From positions 1 to 17,467 of the forward strand of contig DASZHC010000044.1 of NCBI GenBank assembly GCA_035938215.1: a stretch of DNA of 17,467 bases. The letters are read 5' to 3'. Each line of letters opens with the position of its first letter. The first letter of the stretch is position 1. The position numbers and the translations under genes were made by a program. This stretch comes from DASZHC01 sp035938215 (lineage in GTDB: Bacteria; Verrucomicrobiota; Verrucomicrobiia; Chthoniobacterales; JAFAMB01). Shown here one piece after another: positions 7,009 through 15,115 of the stretch. Under the pieces are notes generated by a model, which saw only the letters and a list, made by a program, of their open reading frames with translations, searched no databases and had not been told where the DNA came from.

Positions 7009-7542
7009 CTAGCGTCCCTTGTATTCAAGAACCTGTGTAACGATATCGTCGACTGGCCAAAGGCGCCCGATGCCTTCGTATCCACACGCGAGCATCCCCT
7101 CTTCCGGGCCGATAAAGGAAGCGCCGCGTTTCCGCAAAACTTCCACATTCGCGGTAGTAGCTGGGTGCAGCCACATCTTGCCGTTCATGGCCGGAGCGAT
7201 GACCAACGGGGCCGTTGTAGCAAGAGCAATGGCAGTCAGGGCATCGTCAGCGAAGCCATGAGCAAGCTTGGCGATGATATCCGCGGTCGCCGGAGCGACG
7301 AGAAGCAGGTCGGCATTGTCGGCGAGTTCGATGTGGCCTGGGTGCCAGCTCATCTTTTCATCAAACACGCTGGTAGTTACCGGATAACGTGACAGCGTCT
7401 GCAGCGTCAGCGGAGAAATAAACTGGGTAGCTCCGCTGGTCATGACCACGTGCACAGAACAATTCTGCTTCGTCAATTTACTGGCAAGATCCGCTGCCTT
7501 ATAGGCGGCAATTGAAGCGGTAATTCCGAGAACAATATTCAT
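7009..7542 (-). CDS. coaC: Phosphopantothenoylcysteine decarboxylase, stand-alone CoaC
   Basis: The protein is 177 aa, an FMN-dependent flavoprotein of the HFCD family that decarboxylates 4'-phosphopantothenoylcysteine to 4'-phosphopantetheine in coenzyme A synthesis. The N-terminus MNIVLGITASIAAYKAADLA holds the FMN-binding loop. The expected active-site His is H70 in PGHIELA; APATAD is at 84-89. The PXMNXXMW motif appears as PAMNGKMW (117-124), and the catalytic Cys flap is LACGYEGIGRL with C153. Bacterial CoaC is usually fused to the CoaB ligase (about 400 aa). Here the frame ends cleanly after the decarboxylase domain and no CoaB lies in the window. The start at 7542 matches the family; an upstream extension to 7605 would run into a dispersed repeat. 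No strong Shine-Dalgarno is seen. Confidence 0.92.
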   Translation of the reverse strand: MNIVLGITASIAAYKAADLASKLTKQNCSVHVVMTSGATQFISPLTLQTLSRYPVTTSVFDEKMSWHPGHIELADNADLLLVAPATADIIAKLAHGFADDALTAIALATTAPLVIAPAMNGKMWLHPATTANVEVLRKRGASFIGPEEGMLACGYEGIGRLWPVDDIVTQVLEYKGR

Positions 7543-7573
7543 GGAATGATTATCGAAGAATAGTAGCGGGCGC

Positions 7574-7665
7574 CCGGGACGGCAAACACCGGCTAGCGAG
7601 GCCACGCCTCAACAGGCGCGATGTTGAAGATCTCAAGGTCGCGCTGGGAGCAGCCGCGATTGGGC
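7574..7665 (-). repeat. Dispersed repeat, copy B
   Basis: This is the relative of 3362-3466, in the same minus-strand orientation and again immediately upstream of a minus-strand gene (coaC, start 7542). Conserved blocks on the minus strand are GCTCCC, ACCTTGAGA, TTGAGGCG, GGCCTCGCTAGC, TGTTTGC and TCCCGG. It keeps the left end ctagcgaggcc (7593-7603) but lacks the matching inverted right end found in copy A, so it is diverged or truncated. It includes the palindrome cgggcgcccg just outside its left edge. Confidence 0.6.
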
Positions 7666-7694
7666 CGAAGCCCGTACAGGGCACAAAGACATTT

Positions 7695-7962
7695 TCACCA
7701 CAGAGACACTGAGGACACAAAGTTCGAGGGGAAATGAATCGGGTGCTAACCTTCTGCGATTGGGTGGTGAAATTCCCCGCCCCCTGCTTGACGTTCCCCA
7801 TTTATATTGAATGCCAGGCCGAAGAACTGCGATGAAGTCTCAAGCGCGCCAGCCGTGGAAATGGTTGAGCGGGTCGGAAAGACCGTCAAGCTGTTCCCCA
7901 CATTAGAAGCCCCAATTTCCCTGCCTTCTCTTAGCTTCGTGTCCTCTGAGTCTCTGCGGTGA
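7695..7962. repeat. 268-bp segment with 28-bp inverted ends
   Basis: The segment at 7695-7722 (tcaccacagagacactgagg, then acacaaag) is matched by the reverse complement of 7935-7962 at 24 of 28 positions. Similar cac-cacagagac-gagg-acac words are, to my knowledge, common dispersed repeats in environmental bacterial genomes. The interior (7723-7934) holds no credible ORF. Together with copy B it fills the 482-bp gene-free stretch 7543-8024, apart from short unexplained flanks. Confidence 0.6.
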
Positions 7963-8024
7963 TTCCCTCAGTGCTCTCTCGGGCGGTCTTTTGGAATGTG
8001 GCGCAAGGCGCGAGACTTCCCTTC

Positions 8025-8897
8025 CTATTCGACGTTCTGGACCTGCTCACGGATCTTCTCCAACTCCGCCTTGCAATGCACGACAATTTGCGAGATCTGA
8101 GCGTCGTTCGCTTTGGCACTGAGAGTATTCAGTTCGCGACCTATCTCCTGGCTGATAAATTCCAGAGTCCTCCCAATTGACTCCTTCTTGTTGGCGGTCT
8201 CCACAAATTGACCAAGATGTGACTCCAGCCGGGTGAGTTCTTCTGAAAAATCGGAGCGTTCGGCGAAAAGAGCTACCTCCTTTGCGAGGCGTTCATCGGC
8301 AACACCTATTTCAAAATCGACTTTCTTGATTCGCTCAAGAAGTACTTCACGATATCGTTTAACCGCTTCAGGGCGCCGTTTGCGAATTTTGGCTATGGCC
8401 TGGAGAAGGGATCTAACCCGGCGAGCCAGGTCCTTGTGAAGGTTGACTCCCTCTTTTGCGCGCATTTTGATAAGCTCTTGGAGGGCGGTATCGAGAGCGG
8501 ATTCCACAACTGATCTGGCGGATGCATCGATCAATCCCTTTTCGGAAGAGGAAACCACGCCGGGCGATCGGAGAATGGTTTCGATGGTAATCTCTCCCGG
8601 CAGTCTTAGCTCTTTCTGAAGCTGTTTAAACTGGCGCAGATAAAGGTTTGCGAGATGATGATCGAGCGCAGGTTGAACGTGGGAAGCCAGCCGGGTGACG
8701 GAAATGGTCACGATGATCCGGCCGCGGCTTATGGCCCGTCCGATCTTTGCGCGAATATCACTTTCCAGCGAAGCCAGCATCGGAGGAATGCTGGTCAGTA
8801 TTTCGGTTTGTCGTTTATTGACGGATTGGACCTCGACCAACACCTGAATTCTTTCACCGGAAAGTTGGCCACGCCCGTAACCTGTCATGCTATGCAT
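8025..8897 (-). CDS. yicC: YicC family endoribonuclease
   Basis: The protein is 290 aa. The N-terminus MHSMTGYGRG is the family signature, and the C-terminal DUF1732 half includes the NTLSAKANDAQISQIVVHCK region and a helical end. E. coli YicC is a hexameric RNA-binding endoribonuclease that affects small-RNA turnover; the same activity is inferred here. The start at 8897 overlaps the carB stop by 8 bp and has an AGGA about 5 bp upstream. An alternative start at MTGYG (8888) would fall just after the carB stop. Many genomes place gmk and rpoZ directly downstream of yicC. Here that position is taken by repeats and coaC follows, so neither gmk nor rpoZ is in the window. Confidence 0.93.
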   Translation of the reverse strand: MHSMTGYGRGQLSGERIQVLVEVQSVNKRQTEILTSIPPMLASLESDIRAKIGRAISRGRIIVTISVTRLASHVQPALDHHLANLYLRQFKQLQKELRLPGEITIETILRSPGVVSSSEKGLIDASARSVVESALDTALQELIKMRAKEGVNLHKDLARRVRSLLQAIAKIRKRRPEAVKRYREVLLERIKKVDFEIGVADERLAKEVALFAERSDFSEELTRLESHLGQFVETANKKESIGRTLEFISQEIGRELNTLSAKANDAQISQIVVHCKAELEKIREQVQNVE

Positions 8898-11800
8898 GAT
8901 ATTCCTGCAGTGTTTTTACCGTTAATCCCTTTAATTGAAGCGAGCGCATGGCTCTGATGCTGGCTTCTACTCCGCTAATTGTTGTGAGGATTGGAATTCG
9001 ACGTGCAACGGCGAGACTGCGGATTTGAACTTCGTCTTTCCGTGGCGTCTTGCCGCTCGGGGTATTGATAATGAGATCGATCTCCTCGTTTTTGATCATA
9101 TCGAGCACATGCGGGCGTCCCTCACTGAGTTTGAATAACCGGTGCGCATGCAATCCGGCAGCGGTCAGAGCCGAAGCTGTACCGCTGGTCGCGTAGATAG
9201 TGAAGCCGAGATCGATCAGGTCTTTTGCCAACTTCACGATGCTAGACTTGTCTGAGTCTTTGACGCTTAAGAATACGTTGCCGCCACTCGGCAAGGATGG
9301 TTGCGCCGCCATTTGCGATTTTGCGTAGGCGAGTCCCAGGTCTTCGTCTATTCCCATAACCTCACCGGTCGATTTCATTTCCGGTCCAAGCGTGATGTCG
9401 ATACCCGGGAATCTTATGAATGGGAAGACGGCCTCCTTGACCGAATAGTGGCGGGGCAAGACTTCCCCGGTAAATCCCAACTCATGGAGCGATTTTCCTG
9501 TCATTACCTTCGCAGCGAGCTTGGCAAGGGGAACGCCGATGGCTTTGCTGACGAAGGGCACCGTTCGCGAAGCTCTAGGATTGACCTCCAGCACGTAGAC
9601 TTCTTCTTCCTTGATCGCGAACTGCACATTCATCAAACCCCGGACTTCAAGCTCGCGCGCCATAGATTTTGTCGCCGATTGAAGTATGCCCAAGACTTTC
9701 TCAGACAACGCAAAGGCAGGTATAACGCAAGCGCTGTCTCCGCTATGGATACCCGCCTGCTCGATATGCTGCATGATTCCTCCGATGACTGAGACCTCAC
9801 CATCGGAGATGCAATCGACATCGACTTCTATAGCGTCTTCCAGAAAACGATCTACCAAAACCGGCCGTTCGGGGCTCGCCTCAACAGCGGTTCGAATGTA
9901 TCGCCGTAGGTCCTCTTCCTGATAAACGATTTCCATTGCGCGTCCCCCGAGCACGAACGAAGGGCGAACCAGGACAGGGTAGCCAATTGCCGTCGCCACC
10001 TTAACCGCCTCCTGTTCGTTTGTAGCGGTTCCGCTCGGAGGTTGGTTCAGTCCCAGCCGGCTAAGCAGTGCGGAGAAATGTTTCCGGTCTTCGGCCATTT
10101 CAATGCTCCGTGGTTGAGTTCCAATGATCCGGACGCCATTGGCCTGGAGAGCATTTGCAAGGTTCAGCGGAGTCTGACCACCGAACTGCACGATTGCGGC
10201 CCAACATTTTTCCTGTTGGTAGATATTAAGAACGTCTTCGAGGGTCAGTGGTTCGAAGTAAAGTTTATCGCTCGTGTCGTAGTCGGTCGAAACTGTTTCC
10301 GGGTTCGAGTTAACCATGATGGTTTCAAACCCTTCCTCTCTCAACGCGAAGGAGGCATGAACGCAGCAGTAATCAAACTCGATACCCTGACCAATTCGAT
10401 TCGGACCGCCGCCGAGGATCATAATTTTCTTGCGGCCGCCTCCTCGTGTCTCGTCTTCCTCGCCATAAGTAGAATAGTAATAGGGAGTGTAGGCTTCGAA
10501 CTCGGCGGCACATGTATCGACCAGACGATAGGTTGGAATGACGCCCTCCCGAATTCTCTGCGCGCGCACATCGCCTTCGGTGGAGTTCGTGAGATGGGCA
10601 ATTTGTCGATCAGAGAATCCGAGCTGTTTTATTCGCCGGAGACTGAAAGCCCCCTTTGCAACATTCTCTTCCTCATTAACGATTTGCCGTATATTTTCCA
10701 GAAACCAGCGATCGATCCCCGTAAGCTCCCGAATTCTTTCCACCGAAATCCCGGCCAGCAGAGCGTAGCGCAAATAAAAGACCCTATCCCAAGATGCATT
10801 TAACAGCTTTCGATGGATTTCTTCAATGTCCCATGCGCCACCGGCTGTGCGCGGTTCGCGGTCCTTGGCATCGGCCCCCAACCCGAAGCGCCCGATCTCC
10901 AGAGATCGGAGCGCTTTCTGGAGCGATTCTTTGAAGGTCCGCCCGATGGCCATTGCCTCGCCGACGCTTTTCATTTGAGTGGTAAGAATCGGATCGGCTT
11001 GAGGAAATTTTTCGAAAGTGAAACGGGGTACTTTGACTACGCAATAGTCGATGACCGGCTCAAAGCTTGCCGGCGTTTCGCGAGTTATGTCGTTGCGGAT
11101 TTCATCCAGGGTATATCCGACGGCGAGCTTCGCGGCGATCTTGGCGATAGGAAAGCCGGTCGCTTTCGATGCGAGAGCCGATGAGCGGGAAACTCTCGGA
11201 TTCATTTCGATCACAACCATCCTGCCGTTGCCGGGATTCACTGCAAACTGTATATTAGACCCGCCGGTCTCGACGCCGATCTCCCGGATAACCGCAAACG
11301 AGGCGTCGCGCATAATCTGGTATTCGCGATCTGAAAGCGTCTGCGCTGGGGCCACAGTTATAGAGTCGCCTGTGTGGATGCCCATCGGATCAAAGTTTTC
11401 AATCGAGCAAATGACGACGCAGTTGTCGGCGCGGTCACGCATCACTTCCATCTCGAATTCCTTCCATCCCAGGAGTGACTCTTCGATCAGCACTTCGCTC
11501 ACCGGCGACTGATCCAAGCCTCGATGAACGATCTCGTCGAACTCTTGTCGATTGTAGGCGATGCCGCTTCCAGCGCCTCCTAAAGTGAAGGCAGGGCGGA
11601 TGATGAGAGGAAACGCTCCGATATCCGCGGCGATATGCCTTGCTTCAGAAATGCTATGAGCGGTCCCTGATCTCGGAACATCAAGGCCGATGCGTTCCAT
11701 TGCCTCCTTAAACAGTTGCCGGTCCTCGCCTTTCGAAATGGCCCCTGCGTTCGCCCCAATTAGCCTTACGCCGTGCCTCTCCAGAATATCGGCTCGGTAA

Positions 11801-12105
11801 AGATCCATCGCCACGTTCAGTGCCGTCTGCCCGCCCAACGTAGGCAAAAGCGCATCCGGTTTTTCGCGTTCGATGATCTTTTCAATGATGTCGGCCGAGA
11901 TCGGTTCAATATAGGTCCGTGCGGCGAACTCGGGGTCTGTCATGATCGTTGCGGGATTTGAGTTTACGAGCACGACTTCGTAACCCTCTTCCTTTAACGC
12001 TTTACAGGCCTGAACACCTGAGTAGTCGAATTCGCAACCCTGGCCGATAACGATTGGCCCGGAACCAATTAGGAGGATCTTATGAAGATCGGAGTTTTTG
12101 GGCAT
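8890..12105 (-). CDS. carB: Carbamoyl-phosphate synthase large subunit
   Basis: The protein is 1071 aa, matching the usual about 1070. It makes carbamoyl phosphate from bicarbonate, ATP and ammonia delivered by the CarA glutaminase, feeding pyrimidine and arginine synthesis. There are two homologous ATP-grasp halves. The first opens with KILLIGSGPIVIGQGCEFDY; the second opens near residue 555-565 with KKIMILGGGPNRIGQGIEFD. The C-terminal region from about residue 940 is the MGS-like allosteric domain, with the NTPSGKTPRKDE segment. Residues GQTALN and GQTPLN appear in the matching positions of the two halves. CarA is not adjacent: the upstream neighbour is a PUR-domain gene that has its own terminator, so carB probably has a separate promoter in 12106-12199. 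It is coupled to yicC by an 8-bp overlap. No clear Shine-Dalgarno was found. Confidence 0.98.
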   Translation of the reverse strand: MPKNSDLHKILLIGSGPIVIGQGCEFDYSGVQACKALKEEGYEVVLVNSNPATIMTDPEFAARTYIEPISADIIEKIIEREKPDALLPTLGGQTALNVAMDLYRADILERHGVRLIGANAGAISKGEDRQLFKEAMERIGLDVPRSGTAHSISEARHIAADIGAFPLIIRPAFTLGGAGSGIAYNRQEFDEIVHRGLDQSPVSEVLIEESLLGWKEFEMEVMRDRADNCVVICSIENFDPMGIHTGDSITVAPAQTLSDREYQIMRDASFAVIREIGVETGGSNIQFAVNPGNGRMVVIEMNPRVSRSSALASKATGFPIAKIAAKLAVGYTLDEIRNDITRETPASFEPVIDYCVVKVPRFTFEKFPQADPILTTQMKSVGEAMAIGRTFKESLQKALRSLEIGRFGLGADAKDREPRTAGGAWDIEEIHRKLLNASWDRVFYLRYALLAGISVERIRELTGIDRWFLENIRQIVNEEENVAKGAFSLRRIKQLGFSDRQIAHLTNSTEGDVRAQRIREGVIPTYRLVDTCAAEFEAYTPYYYSTYGEEDETRGGGRKKIMILGGGPNRIGQGIEFDYCCVHASFALREEGFETIMVNSNPETVSTDYDTSDKLYFEPLTLEDVLNIYQQEKCWAAIVQFGGQTPLNLANALQANGVRIIGTQPRSIEMAEDRKHFSALLSRLGLNQPPSGTATNEQEAVKVATAIGYPVLVRPSFVLGGRAMEIVYQEEDLRRYIRTAVEASPERPVLVDRFLEDAIEVDVDCISDGEVSVIGGIMQHIEQAGIHSGDSACVIPAFALSEKVLGILQSATKSMARELEVRGLMNVQFAIKEEEVYVLEVNPRASRTVPFVSKAIGVPLAKLAAKVMTGKSLHELGFTGEVLPRHYSVKEAVFPFIRFPGIDITLGPEMKSTGEVMGIDEDLGLAYAKSQMAAQPSLPSGGNVFLSVKDSDKSSIVKLAKDLIDLGFTIYATSGTASALTAAGLHAHRLFKLSEGRPHVLDMIKNEEIDLIINTPSGKTPRKDEVQIRSLAVARRIPILTTISGVEASIRAMRSLQLKGLTVKTLQEYHA

Positions 12106-12199
12106 GGGCGTTGCCAGATTACAGAATGATTGGGAAAGATCAACCTAGTGTACCGTCTCTACCGAGCGCTCTGGCTCGTGAGATTTCCAGGCTAAAGAC

Positions 12200-12232
12200 A
12201 AAAAGCCCCGGGGGAGGCTGCCCCTGGGCTTT
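12200..12232 (-). terminator. Rho-independent terminator downstream of the PUR-domain gene
   Basis: The stem pairs aaagccc (12202-12208) with gggcttt (12226-12232) and gggg (12210-12213) with cccc (12221-12224), with one C-T mismatch and a 7-base loop. On the minus strand it is followed by TTTTT (12204-12200). It lies about 70 bp past the PUR gene stop and separates that gene from carB. The plus-strand T-run is only three bases, so it works best on the minus strand. Confidence 0.8.
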
Positions 12233-12304
12233 GAGTTACACACGTGTGCTCTGCAAACGTTGGATATAATTTGTCGTTGGATGGCGAAGAGACCAGCCTT
12301 TTGG

Positions 12305-12535
12305 CTACAGGCGTTGTTCGATCTCAAGGATGCGAGTCAACGCCTCAGCAAACTCCTGAAACGCGCTTGCCGGAAGCATGATCGTGTCCCTCCGCCCGCT
12401 GACATCTTCAGTGATCTTCAGAAACCGGCCTCGCTGGTTTTCTTTGAGATCGAGAAAAAAAATCTTCCGTTCGACCTGAATTTTTTCGGACGCGAGAGGG
12501 TCGTCGGTCCTGTGTGGTATATTAGAGTTTATCAT
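12305..12535 (-). CDS. PUR-domain single-strand nucleic-acid-binding protein
   Basis: The protein is 76 aa. Residues about 19-72 carry the PUR repeat signature: VERKIFFLDLKENQRGRFLK, then ITEDVSGRRDTIMLPASAF and a C-terminal amphipathic helix (QEFAEALTRIL). This matches the PUR-alpha/DUF3276-type fold known from Bacteroidota proteins and the Borrelia regulator BpuR, which bind single-stranded DNA or RNA as dimers. The function here is inferred from that fold. One PUR repeat is present, so dimerisation would be needed to make a full binding unit. It sits alone between trpS and carB with a 136-bp leader and its own terminator. A possible AGG lies about 8 bp before the ATG. An ATG at 12542 is out of frame. 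Confidence 0.85.
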   Translation of the reverse strand: MINSNIPHRTDDPLASEKIQVERKIFFLDLKENQRGRFLKITEDVSGRRDTIMLPASAFQEFAEALTRILEIEQRL

Positions 12536-12671
12536 ATGCCATGCCTGCGCGGCTAATTCGTCCCCGAGTCGTTGATTCGCCGGCTTCCTCGAGCCGTAGT
12601 TTACCTTCCCCGACAGTTATTCGTTTAACCTTACTAATTCGATGCGATTTTCGCAAAAAAAACCAAAGTTT

Positions 12672-13661
12672 TTAAAAATCATTCCAGCTTGCCGGCGAGC
12701 CGATTCCGACGGCGCTCCGCACCCTGGAAATAGTCTGTTCAGCTACTTTGCGCGCTCGCCCTGCTCCTGCGGCAAGGATCTCATCGACGTGTTCAGGATT
12801 CGCCAGGAGTTCCTCCCGGCGCCTTCTCATGGGAGCGAACCTCTCCCAGATGATTTCGAATAGCCTTTTTTTAAAATCGCCGTAACCAAAACCGCCGGCT
12901 CTGAAATCTTCTTCCATGGCCGCGAGCTTTTCCGGTGTTGCGAAAAGCCGGTAAAGAGAAACGATCGTCGAATTTGCGGGATCCTTTGGTGCTTCAAGCG
13001 GGGTTGAGTCTGTAACAATACTCATTATTTTTTTACGCAAGGTCCTTTCTTCCAGGAAGAGTTCGATTGTATTTCCATAGCTTTTGCTCATTTTCTGACC
13101 ATCAAGGCCGACGATCATAGCGACCTCATCGCGGATGCTGGGCTCGGGCAATTTGAAGACAGGGCCGTAACGTTCGTTGAATTTGGCTGCGATATCTCGT
13201 GTGATTTCGAGGTGCTGCTTCTGATCTTTACCGACCGGAACAATGTCGCTCTCATACAACAAGATATCTGCGGCCATAAGCGTCGGGTAGGCGAAAAGCG
13301 CATGACTCGAGGAGATGCCGCGGGCCAGTTTGTCTTTGTAGGAATGGCTCCGCTCAAGGAGCCCCATAGAAGTCACATTGCTGAGAATCCAGGCCAATTC
13401 AGTGACGATAGGGACATCAGATTGTCGAAAGAAGCAGGCTTTCTGAGGATCGAGGCCGCAGGCCAGCGAATCGATCGCAACTCCGCGTATGTGCTCCCTT
13501 AGCATCCCGGGATCATGAACCGTGGTGAGCGCGTGGTAGTCGGCAATGAAATAAAATGCCTCGCCCTTGTCCTGCATCTCGATGGCAGGGCACAAGGCTC
13601 CGAAATAGTTTCCGATATGTAATATACCGGTTGGCTGGAAACCGGTTAAATAGCGAGCCAT
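12672..13661 (-). CDS. trpS: Tryptophanyl-tRNA synthetase
   Basis: The protein is 329 aa, the usual bacterial length. It charges tRNA-Trp in the cytoplasm. The class I motif HIGN is at residues 15-18 within FQPTGILHIGNYFGA, and KMSKS is at 190-194 within DGQKMSKSYGN. The PTLMAADILLY segment (126-136) contributes the Trp-binding Asp. The start at 13661 gives the standard MARYLTGFQP N-terminus. A GTG at 13676 would add five residues but has no better ribosome site. A palindromic cagtatactg (13693-13702) contains a -10-like TATACT on the minus strand about 30 bp upstream, with no recognisable -35. After the stop at 12672 there is only a run of T residues without a clear stem. The identity is secure. 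Confidence 0.97.
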   Translation of the reverse strand: MARYLTGFQPTGILHIGNYFGALCPAIEMQDKGEAFYFIADYHALTTVHDPGMLREHIRGVAIDSLACGLDPQKACFFRQSDVPIVTELAWILSNVTSMGLLERSHSYKDKLARGISSSHALFAYPTLMAADILLYESDIVPVGKDQKQHLEITRDIAAKFNERYGPVFKLPEPSIRDEVAMIVGLDGQKMSKSYGNTIELFLEERTLRKKIMSIVTDSTPLEAPKDPANSTIVSLYRLFATPEKLAAMEEDFRAGGFGYGDFKKRLFEIIWERFAPMRRRREELLANPEHVDEILAAGAGRARKVAEQTISRVRSAVGIGSPASWNDF

Positions 13662-13754
13662 TCCAAGATGTAGCACGAATGCGTATTCTCGGCAGTATAC
13701 TGTTTACGGGGATAAAGATGGGGCTGAGCAGGGGTCGCATCCGCGAGGCACCCG

Positions 13755-14996
13755 TCAGGGCGTTCTAAGCGACCATTGCGCGATTCGCCGCTGCTCTTCA
13801 GCAATTAACTTATCCCAAATTTGCCTGTGATTGGGTTCATAGCGGTTATCCTGGAGTTCAGCCATCTGGCGTCTGACTTCAATCAATTCGTCCAACTGCG
13901 ACTGCATCCCAATGTACAATTCACGCAAAAATCGGGTCGCAGCGGCGTCGCGTTCCCAAATCAGGCCAAAAGAGTCTACGAATTCAGTAGCGTAATGGAA
14001 ATGGCCCCGTTCATTGTATTGCCAGAGATCTGGCGACGGTTCGGGCAGGTCCAAAAGGAGGGGAGCGATGTATAAATTTTGCAACATTCCACGTTTGTAG
14101 GTCACAATAGAATTTGCCTCCTCATCGAACTCAAACAGCGTGAATGCCCATCCAAAGAGAAATCCGGGATCCTCCAGGTCGTCCGTATACGATTGGCGAT
14201 ACCAGGTAAAGAACTCGTTAGCGGCCTCGAATTGGCTCATCAAGAGCTGTAAAAGGGGCACGATAAAGCGGACTCCTGAATGATCACGAGGATCGGCGAA
14301 AAGGAGTTCTTCTCCGATTGCAATCGCTTCGCTTAAGTCTCCCTTCTGCCAATCAGCCAGTAAGCGACCATGCTGCGCCTTCAGGTAGTAGCTTGGCTGG
14401 CCCTCCACATGTAAGGGAGCGGCTGCCTCAGCCGCTTTCGCAAAGCCTGCCGCTGCGTCATCTATATTTCCTTCCTGCAAGTCGAGATCAGCCAACTCAA
14501 CCAACGCCTCCGGGAGATTCCCGGAAAGCTCCAGAGCCTTTGTCAGGAGCGCGCGCCGTTTCTCGCGGGATCGCGTATGGTGAACGGCCTTAACAAGCCC
14601 CTGAGCAACAAACGTTTCGCCCTGCGTGGCCAGGAGATTTTCCGCTGATCCAGCGATCAGATTGCTAAGCTGGGACTCGATGTTTTCCTCTTCTCTTGAC
14701 TCCTCTTCCGTCGGCTCAACATCTACGAGATTTATCTGACATTGATATTCACGAGACAAACCTTGCCAAACAATTTCATCCCACTCATCCATGTCCGGCA
14801 CCAAAAGCTCGTCGGGAGATCCTCTCTCCTGAAAAATGCGATGAAGGAAAACTTCAACACGCCGCTGATCGAGTTCTCTGGCAAATTCGTGGCCGAGCAG
14901 CAAGTGCGTATCCCGGTGCACTACATAGAGGCAGGTCGGCAAAATGAACATCGATCCAAACTGGATCGGCACATCGAGATCGAACCAATCAAACAT
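13755..14996 (-). CDS. TPR-repeat protein of unknown function
   Basis: The protein is 413 aa from the ATG at 14996 (MFDWFDLDVPIQFGS), chosen because GAGAGG lies 5 bp upstream. An ATG at 15032 would give 425 aa with a GGAG touching the start codon. Residues about 1-90 form an alpha/beta domain containing YVVHRDTHLLLG and PDELLVPDMDEWDEIVW; it faintly resembles the DUF6930-type N-domain, which I cannot confirm. After an acidic linker (EPTEEESREEENIE) come helical TPR-like pairs, for example EALVELADLDLQEGNIDDAA and SEAIAIGEELLFADPRDHSG. A C-terminal helical region follows. There is no signal peptide, so it is probably cytoplasmic and a protein-protein adaptor. It lies between the exonuclease-like gene and trpS on the same strand. 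Confidence 0.7.
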   Translation of the reverse strand: MFDWFDLDVPIQFGSMFILPTCLYVVHRDTHLLLGHEFARELDQRRVEVFLHRIFQERGSPDELLVPDMDEWDEIVWQGLSREYQCQINLVDVEPTEEESREEENIESQLSNLIAGSAENLLATQGETFVAQGLVKAVHHTRSREKRRALLTKALELSGNLPEALVELADLDLQEGNIDDAAAGFAKAAEAAAPLHVEGQPSYYLKAQHGRLLADWQKGDLSEAIAIGEELLFADPRDHSGVRFIVPLLQLLMSQFEAANEFFTWYRQSYTDDLEDPGFLFGWAFTLFEFDEEANSIVTYKRGMLQNLYIAPLLLDLPEPSPDLWQYNERGHFHYATEFVDSFGLIWERDAAATRFLRELYIGMQSQLDELIEVRRQMAELQDNRYEPNHRQIWDKLIAEEQRRIAQWSLRTP

Positions 14997-15115
14997 CCAG
15001 ACCTCTCGAGTTGAGCGCAGCGGAAGGATCATCTCCGGTCAGTGTCGGTGTCAGAGGTGGAAATGCAAGGTGAGGAAAAAGGTGCATCTCGGCCAATTGC
15101 ACGTCGAAGCGCCTT

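Noticed and set aside
10042..10803. Long plus-strand ORF of 253 codons
   Set aside because: It lies fully antisense to carB, which has unambiguous family motifs across the same bases.
14989..15087. 32-codon minus-strand ORF overlapping the TPR start by 8 bp
   Set aside because: No homology or compositional evidence; the overlap style alone is weak support.
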